NCBI GenBank assembly: GCA_946885765.1
Contig: CAMPHD010000080.1
Coordinates: 1 to 10,471, forward strand
Source: an uncultured Thalassospira sp.
Lineage (GTDB): Bacteria; Pseudomonadota; Alphaproteobacteria; Rhodospirillales_A; Thalassospiraceae
Reading direction: 5' to 3'
Length of the DNA stretch: 10,471 nt
Below the pieces are notes generated by a model that searched no databases, was not told the origin of the DNA, and saw only the letters and a list, made by a program, of their open reading frames with translations. Numbering within the stretch: position 1 is the first letter of the stretch; each line of letters starts with the position of its first letter. Shown piece after piece: positions 6,237 through 10,471 of this stretch. The translations under genes were made by a program, and so were the position numbers.

Positions 6237-6848
6237 TTACAGCGACAGCCAGGGCTGCGACGCAGCACGCTTGGCTTCGAAGTCATTGATTGCGCCGCCC
6301 TTTTGCAGGGTCAGGCCGATGTCATCAAGGCCGTTCAACAGGCAATGTTTGCGGAACGGTTCGACGTCAAATTTGACGCAGCCGCCATCCGGACCATAAA
6401 TTTCCTGCTTTTCAAGATCGATGGTGACGGTGGCGTTTTCGCCGCGTTCGGCATCATCCATCAGCTTGTCGACATCTTCCTGCGGCAAGCGGATCGGCAG
6501 GATGCCGTTCTTGAAGCAGTTGTTATAGAAAATGTCGGCAAAGCTTGGCGCGATAACGCAGCGAATACCGAAATCAAGCAGCGACCAAGGCGCATGTTCG
6601 CGCGACGAACCACAGCCAAAGTTATCACCCGATACGATGATCTTGGCATTGCGATAGGCCGGTTTGTTCAGGACGAAATCGGGGATTTCGTTGCCCTTGT
6701 CGTCATAACGCATTTCATCAAACAGGTTCTTGCCAAGGCCCGAACGTTTGATGGTTTTCAGGAATTGTTTCGGGATGATCATGTCGGTATCGACATTGAT
6801 CATCGGCAGCGGTGCTGCCACACCGGTGAGGGTCGTGAACTTATCCAT
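6237..6848 (-). CDS. leuD: 3-isopropylmalate dehydratase small subunit
   Basis: This 203-aa protein is the small subunit of isopropylmalate isomerase. With LeuC it converts 2-isopropylmalate to 3-isopropylmalate by dehydration and rehydration. It supplies the aconitase swivel domain. [15 protein letters not shown] (16-30) and [19 protein letters not shown] (76-94) carry the substrate-binding loop, with serines and arginine at 81-83, and [18 protein letters not shown] follows. Length is typical for the bacterial subunit. The ATG at 6848 has AAGGGA upstream, lying in the last codons of the small ORF before it. Only 5 nt separate the two, which suggests coupled translation. Confidence 0.96.
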   Translation of the reverse strand: MDKFTTLTGVAAPLPMINVDTDMIIPKQFLKTIKRSGLGKNLFDEMRYDDKGNEIPDFVLNKPAYRNAKIIVSGDNFGCGSSREHAPWSLLDFGIRCVIAPSFADIFYNNCFKNGILPIRLPQEDVDKLMDDAERGENATVTIDLEKQEIYGPDGGCVKFDVEPFRKHCLLNGLDDIGLTLQKGGAINDFEAKRAASQPWLSL

Positions 6849-6853
6849 TAATC

Positions 6854-7042
6854 TTATCCCTTGCTTCCTGCTTCCCAGGCAAGACCGAGTGCCTCGATCA
6901 GTTCCTCGGTTGCGTCGATATCCTTCGCAACGAATTCGGGCAGGTTGATCCCGGTCAGCTGCGGCAACAGCTGTTCAAGGATCGGGGCCCGACCGCAGCG
7001 CGCTGCGCCGTCACGGAAACTGATGAATGCTCGTTCTGCCAT
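6854..7042 (-). CDS. Small protein of unknown function between leuC and leuD
   Basis: This is a 62-aa open frame. The predicted protein is soluble, with no signal peptide or membrane segment. Residues 1-18 are basic, with two arginines in [10 protein letters not shown] and one cysteine (C16). The C-terminal half is acidic and looks helical (about 36-58, [19 protein letters not shown]). Its ATG lies 9 nt after the leuC stop, with AAGG overlapping that stop codon, and its own stop lies 5 nt before the leuD ATG. This packing fits translation within the leuCD transcript. I do not recognise a family. It could be a factor tied to isomerase assembly, or only a translational link between leuC and leuD. 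Both are guesses from position. Confidence 0.7.
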   Translation of the reverse strand: MAERAFISFRDGAARCGRAPILEQLLPQLTGINLPEFVAKDIDATEELIEALGLAWEAGSKG

Positions 7043-7051
7043 GGTACTGCC

Positions 7052-8458
7052 TTAACCGAGTTTGCGGACGTCAGTCAGATGACCGGTCACTGCTGCGGCA
7101 ACGGCCATCGCCGGGCTGAGCAGGTGGGTACGGCCACCACGGCCCTGACGGCCTTCGAAGTTACGGTTCGAGGTCGATGCGCAACGCTCGCCCGGCTCCA
7201 ATCGGTCCGGGTTCATCGCCAGGCACATCGAGCAGCCCGGTTCACGCCATTCAAAACCGGCCTCAAGGAAAATCTCGTGCAGGCCTTCGGCCTCGGCCTG
7301 TTCCTTGACCAGACCGGAACCCGGAACGACCATGGCATTGACGTGGCCGGCAACCTTGCGGCCCTTGGCAATAACGGCAGCCGCACGAAGGTCTTCAATA
7401 CGACCATTGGTGCAGGAACCGATAAAGACGCGGTCGATCTTGATGTCTTCGATATTGGTGCCTGCGGTCAGACCCATATATTCGAGCGAACGGGCGATGG
7501 CTTTCTGTTTGCCGGGGTCTTTGACGTCAGACGGTGCCGGTACTTTGCCATTAACCGGCACGACATCCTCGGGGCTCGTCCCCCAGGTAACCTGCGGGAC
7601 GATATCGGCAGCATCAAGTTCGACGATCTTGTCGTAATGTGCGCCTTCGTCGGACGGAAGGGTTTTCCAGTATTCGACAGCCTGTTCATATGCCGCACCT
7701 TTGGGTGCCATCGGACGGCCCTTGATATATTCAAAGGTTTTTTCATCCGGTGCGATCAGGCCTGCGCGCGCACCGCCTTCGATCGACATGTTGCAAACCG
7801 TCATGCGGCCTTCAACGGACAGCGAACGGATGGCCGAACCGGCATATTCGATGACATACCCGGTACCGCCAGCCGTGCCGATACGACCGATGATGGCAAG
7901 GGTGATGTCCTTGGCGGTAACGCCCGGGTGCAGGTCGCCTTCAACCTTGACCAGCATGTTTTTTGCCGGTTTCTGAACAAGGGTCTGGGTGGCCAGAACA
8001 TGTTCAACTTCGGAGGTGCCGATGCCAAATGCGAGTGCGCCGAACGCACCGTGGGTCGAGGTGTGCGAGTCACCACAAACCATTGTCACACCCGGCAGGG
8101 TAAAACCTTCTTCGGGGCCGACAATGTGGACAATGCCCTGACGCAGGTCGTTCATCGGGAAATAGTGAATGCCGGTATCCCTGGCATTCTGGTCAAGGGT
8201 TTCAACCTGGATGCGGCTGTCTTCTTCCTTGATCCCCTGTGACCGGTCAGTGGTCGGGACGTTGTGGTCCGGAACGGCAAGGGTCAGTTCCGGGTGGCGC
8301 ACTTTGCGGCCAGAATTTCGAAGGCCTTCGAAGGCCTGCGGGCTGGTCACTTCGTGAACGAGATGGCGGTCAATATAAATCAGGCAGGTACCATCATCCT
8401 GCGTGTCGACCACGTGACTTTCCCAAATCTTGTCAAAAAGGGTTTTAGGCGCACCCAT
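7052..8458 (-). CDS. leuC: 3-isopropylmalate dehydratase large subunit
   Basis: This 468-aa protein is the catalytic, [4Fe-4S]-carrying subunit of isopropylmalate isomerase (aconitase superfamily) and works with LeuD. The cluster cysteines are C349 in FIGSCTNGR and C409 and C412 in [31 protein letters not shown] (128-146) is the standard family motif, and the protein begins with the usual [12 protein letters not shown]. Length matches the bacterial form. The ATG at 8458 has a strong AGGAGG five bases upstream. It is the first gene of the leuC-small ORF-leuD unit and is preceded by an unusually long noncoding region. Confidence 0.97.
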   Translation of the reverse strand: MGAPKTLFDKIWESHVVDTQDDGTCLIYIDRHLVHEVTSPQAFEGLRNSGRKVRHPELTLAVPDHNVPTTDRSQGIKEEDSRIQVETLDQNARDTGIHYFPMNDLRQGIVHIVGPEEGFTLPGVTMVCGDSHTSTHGAFGALAFGIGTSEVEHVLATQTLVQKPAKNMLVKVEGDLHPGVTAKDITLAIIGRIGTAGGTGYVIEYAGSAIRSLSVEGRMTVCNMSIEGGARAGLIAPDEKTFEYIKGRPMAPKGAAYEQAVEYWKTLPSDEGAHYDKIVELDAADIVPQVTWGTSPEDVVPVNGKVPAPSDVKDPGKQKAIARSLEYMGLTAGTNIEDIKIDRVFIGSCTNGRIEDLRAAAVIAKGRKVAGHVNAMVVPGSGLVKEQAEAEGLHEIFLEAGFEWREPGCSMCLAMNPDRLEPGERCASTSNRNFEGRQGRGGRTHLLSPAMAVAAAVTGHLTDVRKLG

Positions 8459-8549
8459 CTCGACCTCCTCTTAAAATCGATCTTGTATGCAGCGACGACC
8501 AGACATTTGTGCAGGCAAAGGACACTAAACCGGGGATATTTTTACGACA

Positions 8550-8565
8550 GCAATCCTTGGATTGC
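8550..8565. promoter_or_regulatory. 16-nt palindrome in the leuC leader
   Basis: GCAATCC-TT-GGATTGC is a perfect inverted repeat, located 92 nt before the leuC start codon and inside the predicted transcript. It could be an operator or a small RNA hairpin. No U-tract follows on the minus strand. Confidence 0.4.
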
Positions 8566-8681
8566 GATGTCATGGGGCGCACTGCGTCGCCTGTTCCTCC
8601 GGGCATCCGGGTTTGTCCCGATATGCGAAATTTTATTATCCAGAACCGCACGGACTTGATCGTTTTTGCCGCGGGAGTGTC

Positions 8682-8709
8682 TTTATACACTCAAGCTTCC
8701 AAATCGCAA
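8682..8709 (-). promoter_or_regulatory. Candidate sigma-70 promoter of leuC
   Basis: On the minus strand TTGCGA (plus 8704-8709) is followed after 16 nt by TATAAA (plus 8682-8687). The -35 matches the consensus at 4 of 6 bases and the -10 at 5 of 6. It would give a leuC leader of a little over 200 nt. It is based on consensus only. Confidence 0.35.
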
Positions 8710-8979
8710 GCAACCGGGCGCGTGTTTTTTTACGCAATTACATCCCAAAGTAGATTCAGGGAAAATTGAGCATCCTGTAGTAGCTGAAACAATCAGATTC
8801 CCATGGGAGACCGTCAAAGCAGGGATAGCTGATATAAAATAAAGTTATGCGTAAATGGCAAGGTTTCCGCGTGTTACATCATCTGGCCTGAAGAATCGGC
8901 GATTCGATATAATGCACGTATAAAGTGTATTTTTGTCTTGTTTGTCGCCCCGGAGCGTAACGGCAAAAGAAACCGGGCC

Positions 8980-9013
8980 AAAACAAAACGGGCCCACCCG
9001 AAGGTGAGCCCGT
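8980..9013 (-). terminator. Terminator of the rimM-trmD-rplS operon (UUCG loop)
   Basis: On the minus strand an 11-bp stem (plus 8988-8998 with 9003-9013, one G-U pair) closes the very stable C(UUCG)G tetraloop and is followed by TTTGTTTTGG. It lies 30 nt after the rplS stop codon. It is a textbook intrinsic terminator. Confidence 0.92.
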
Positions 9014-9043
9014 CTGATATGTACCGACGATACGGAACGCAGA

Positions 9044-9448
9044 TTATTTCTTGCGTTCTGCAGCCGTCAGTTTGCCTTTGTGACCGGTCGTCTGTTCGGC
9101 GATACGTGCCGATTTACCGGTACGGCCACGCAGGTAGTAAAGTTTTGCGCGACGAACGTCACCGCGACGGACGACTTCGATTTTGTCGATCGCCGGGGAG
9201 TAGTTCTGGAAGATACGCTCGACACCTTCGCCCGATGCGATTTTACGCAGGGTGAAGGACGAGTTCAGGCCGCGGTTTTTCTTGGCGATGCAGACGCCTT
9301 CGAACTGCTGGATACGCTCGCGGGTGCCTTCAACGACTTTCAGGTGAACACGGACGGTGTCGCCTGCGTCGAATTCCGGAACTTCGCGTTTTGCAGCGAT
9401 TTTATCGAGCTGATCTTTTTCGATCTGCTGGATGATTGCGTTGGTCAT
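9044..9448 (-). CDS. rplS: 50S ribosomal protein L19
   Basis: This 134-aa ribosomal protein of the 50S subunit lies at the 30S-50S interface. The sequence begins with an N-terminal helix ending in [11 protein letters not shown]. The SH3-like core follows, with [31 protein letters not shown] and [15 protein letters not shown], then the conserved [20 protein letters not shown]. The lysine-rich tail (TAAERKK) runs somewhat beyond the E. coli protein, as in many alphaproteobacteria. The ATG at 9448 lies 3 nt after the trmD stop, with GAGG at the end of trmD, which fits translational coupling. It is the last gene of the operon before the UUCG terminator. Confidence 0.97.
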   Translation of the reverse strand: MTNAIIQQIEKDQLDKIAAKREVPEFDAGDTVRVHLKVVEGTRERIQQFEGVCIAKKNRGLNSSFTLRKIASGEGVERIFQNYSPAIDKIEVVRRGDVRRAKLYYLRGRTGKSARIAEQTTGHKGKLTAAERKK

Positions 9449-9451
9449 GGT

Positions 9452-10168
9452 TTAACCCTCTTTGATGTGCCCGCGTGCGACATACTGATCCCAAAGGTCA
9501 GGACGCCGAGCACGGGTAATTTCTTCTGCCTGAGCATGCCGCCAGGCTTGTACCTTGGCATGATGTCCGGAAAGCAAAATCTCCGGCACGTCACGCCCGT
9601 TCCAATTGGCCGGGCGCGTGTAATGCGGATATTCAAGCAACCCGGTTTCAAAGCTTTCCTCGTCGACGGATTCGGTCTTGTTGACCACACCTTCGATAAG
9701 GCGAATGCACGATTCAATCAGGACCATGGCCGGCAGTTCGCCGCCCATGAGGATGTAGTCGCCAATGCTGACCTCTTCGACCTGATGTTCATCAAGTACG
9801 CGCTGGTCGATACCTTCGTAACGACCGCACAACAGGATGGCACCCGGTCCTGCTGCCAATTCGCGGCAGCGTTTCTGGTTCAGCATTTTCCCGCGCGGGC
9901 TGAGATAAATCAGCGGCAATTGCGGAGCTTCCGCACGCAATTCACGCAGGGTGGCGTCGACAATATCCGGGCGCATGACCATACCGGCCCCACCCCCGAA
10001 AGGATTGTCGTCAACAGTGCGGTGACGGTCGGTTGCATGATCACGGATGTCTTTGACATCCAGCGACCAGATCCCGTTTTCCAGTGCCCGTCCGGCCAGA
10101 GACTGGCCGAGCGCGCCCGGGAACATTTCCGGGAACAGGGTTGCAACCTTGGCCTGCCACACAGACAT
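9452..10168 (-). CDS. trmD: tRNA (guanine-N1)-methyltransferase
   Basis: This 238-aa SPOUT-class methyltransferase makes m1G37 next to the anticodon of tRNAs, using SAM, and prevents +1 frameshifting. The trefoil-knot SAM site is visible as LSPRGKML (89-96), [10 protein letters not shown] (112-121) and [18 protein letters not shown] (131-148). The catalytic aspartate is D169 in ESVDEESF. The C-terminal part has [21 protein letters not shown] (from 183), which helps grip the tRNA. It works as a dimer. The ATG at 10168 follows AGGAGG by eight bases and lies 3 nt after the rimM stop. The order rimM-trmD-rplS is the standard one, often preceded by rpsP. Confidence 0.97.
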   Translation of the reverse strand: MSVWQAKVATLFPEMFPGALGQSLAGRALENGIWSLDVKDIRDHATDRHRTVDDNPFGGGAGMVMRPDIVDATLRELRAEAPQLPLIYLSPRGKMLNQKRCRELAAGPGAILLCGRYEGIDQRVLDEHQVEEVSIGDYILMGGELPAMVLIESCIRLIEGVVNKTESVDEESFETGLLEYPHYTRPANWNGRDVPEILLSGHHAKVQAWRHAQAEEITRARRPDLWDQYVARGHIKEG

Positions 10169-10171
10169 CGA

Positions 10172-10471
10172 TCAGGCCTCCTTTCCGCTGCCGGTCGCAG
10201 TTTCTGCGCCTACTGCATCGGCAGTGACGGCATCAGAATCGCGGTCGGCCTGAGAGTCCTTGCGGGAGCTGCCCGGACGACGGGTACGATTTCCCGGTCC
10301 TTCTTCTTCCTGCAAAAGCCCCTCGGGCGGATTTACCACCAGCTTGCGTTCCGAAAGCACCACATCGGGCACGACTTCCTTGGTAAACGGCAGAACGACG
10401 ACTTTGCCACGGACTTCTTCCAGCGCGTTTTCGATCACATCGCCCGCGCCAAAATCAGCCACACCCCGTAC
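10172..10471 (-). CDS. rimM: Ribosome maturation factor RimM (C-terminal part)
   Basis: Only the last 99 codons are inside the window. The start lies beyond its right edge, and an in-frame GTG at 10462 is internal. RimM helps assemble the 30S head by binding ribosomal protein S19. The visible part is the end of the PRC-barrel domain: VADFGAGDVIE, then VVVLPFTKEVVPDVVLSE and KLVVNPPEGLL, which match the family. After PPEGLL comes a tail of about 50 residues that is arginine-rich and then acidic and alanine-rich (GNRTRRPGSS, then DRDSDAVTADAVGAETATG). It is probably disordered and longer than in many RimM proteins. The stop lies 3 nt before the trmD ATG. Confidence 0.9.
   Translation of the reverse strand, partial: VRGVADFGAGDVIENALEEVRGKVVVLPFTKEVVPDVVLSERKLVVNPPEGLLQEEEGPGNRTRRPGSSRKDSQADRDSDAVTADAVGAETATGSGKEA

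Larger units (their letters stand above)
8459..8987. other. Long noncoding region upstream of leuC
   Basis: The region is 529 nt and no coding region is supported. Open frames on both strands (for example 8509-8769 plus, 8445-8690 minus) show no family features or good ribosome-binding sites. It holds a candidate leuC promoter (8682-8709), a 16-nt palindrome at 8550-8565, a 10-nt palindrome TCCCATGGGA at 8799-8808, and an AT-rich stretch around 8830-8930 with TATAAT-like words on both strands. No leucine-rich leader peptide and no known riboswitch was recognised. Confidence 0.6.

Noticed and set aside
7079..8242. 387-codon plus-strand open frame opposite leuC
   Set aside because: It is a shadow of leuC with no recognisable domain.
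8317..8337. Tandem 10-nt repeat forming overlapping palindromes inside leuC
   Set aside because: It encodes conserved-looking LeuC residues (AFEGLR) and is probably a codon-level coincidence.
8459..8690. Leucine attenuation leader peptide before leuC
   Set aside because: Minus-strand ATG frames here have no run of leucine codons and no terminator/antiterminator pair was found.
8509..8769. 86-codon plus-strand open frame upstream of leuC
   Set aside because: No ribosome-binding site or family features, and it runs through the probable leuC promoter.
8852..8878. Second ECF41-like promoter on the minus strand (TGTAACA)
   Set aside because: After the 16-nt spacer the sequence is TTTA instead of CGTC, and no gene start follows at a suitable distance.

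Overview
The window looks like chromosomal DNA of a marine alphaproteobacterium of the Rhodospirillales, most likely Thalassospira or a close relative. This is inferred from moderate GC content, the protein sequences and the leu/asd and rimM-trmD-rplS gene sets. It cannot be proved without a database search. Most of the window is core metabolism and translation on the minus strand, interrupted by a four-gene block on the plus strand.

Layout: (1) 1-130, no convincing gene. (2) 131-1203, minus strand: asd (aspartate-semialdehyde dehydrogenase) with its own terminator. (3) 1204-1620, a divergent intergenic region holding a 146-nt element with 27-nt inverted arms and a GNRA-type hairpin in the cfa leader. 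(4) 1621-4984, plus strand: cyclopropane-fatty-acid synthase, a conserved-looking unknown protein, an AhpD-like carboxymuconolactone decarboxylase (CMD) family protein, and an ECF sigma factor with a SnoaL-like C-terminal domain. (5) 4986-5014, a bidirectional terminator. (6) 5039-8458, minus strand: leuC, a 62-aa small ORF, leuD, then a terminator-like hairpin and leuB. (7) 8459-8987, a long noncoding region upstream of leuC. (8) 8980-10471, minus strand: partial rimM, trmD and rplS, ending in a UUCG-tetraloop terminator.

Functionally, leuC/leuD/leuB supply the isomerisation and dehydrogenation steps of leucine synthesis, and asd feeds lysine, threonine and methionine synthesis. In many alphaproteobacteria leuCDB and asd lie close together. 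Here the plus-strand block lies between leuB and asd.

The most interesting part is the CMD-sigma pair. The sigma factor has the WLPEP, DGGGK and NPDK motifs of group ECF41. The CMD gene is the classical ECF41 target and is preceded by TGTAACA-N16-CGTC, close to the published ECF41 promoter TGTCACA-N16-CGTC. ECF41 systems are already described, so this is a new instance rather than a new system. Less explained are the strong hairpins in the leaders of three consecutive plus-strand genes, the inverted-repeat element, the small ORF between leuC and leuD, and the long leuC leader region.
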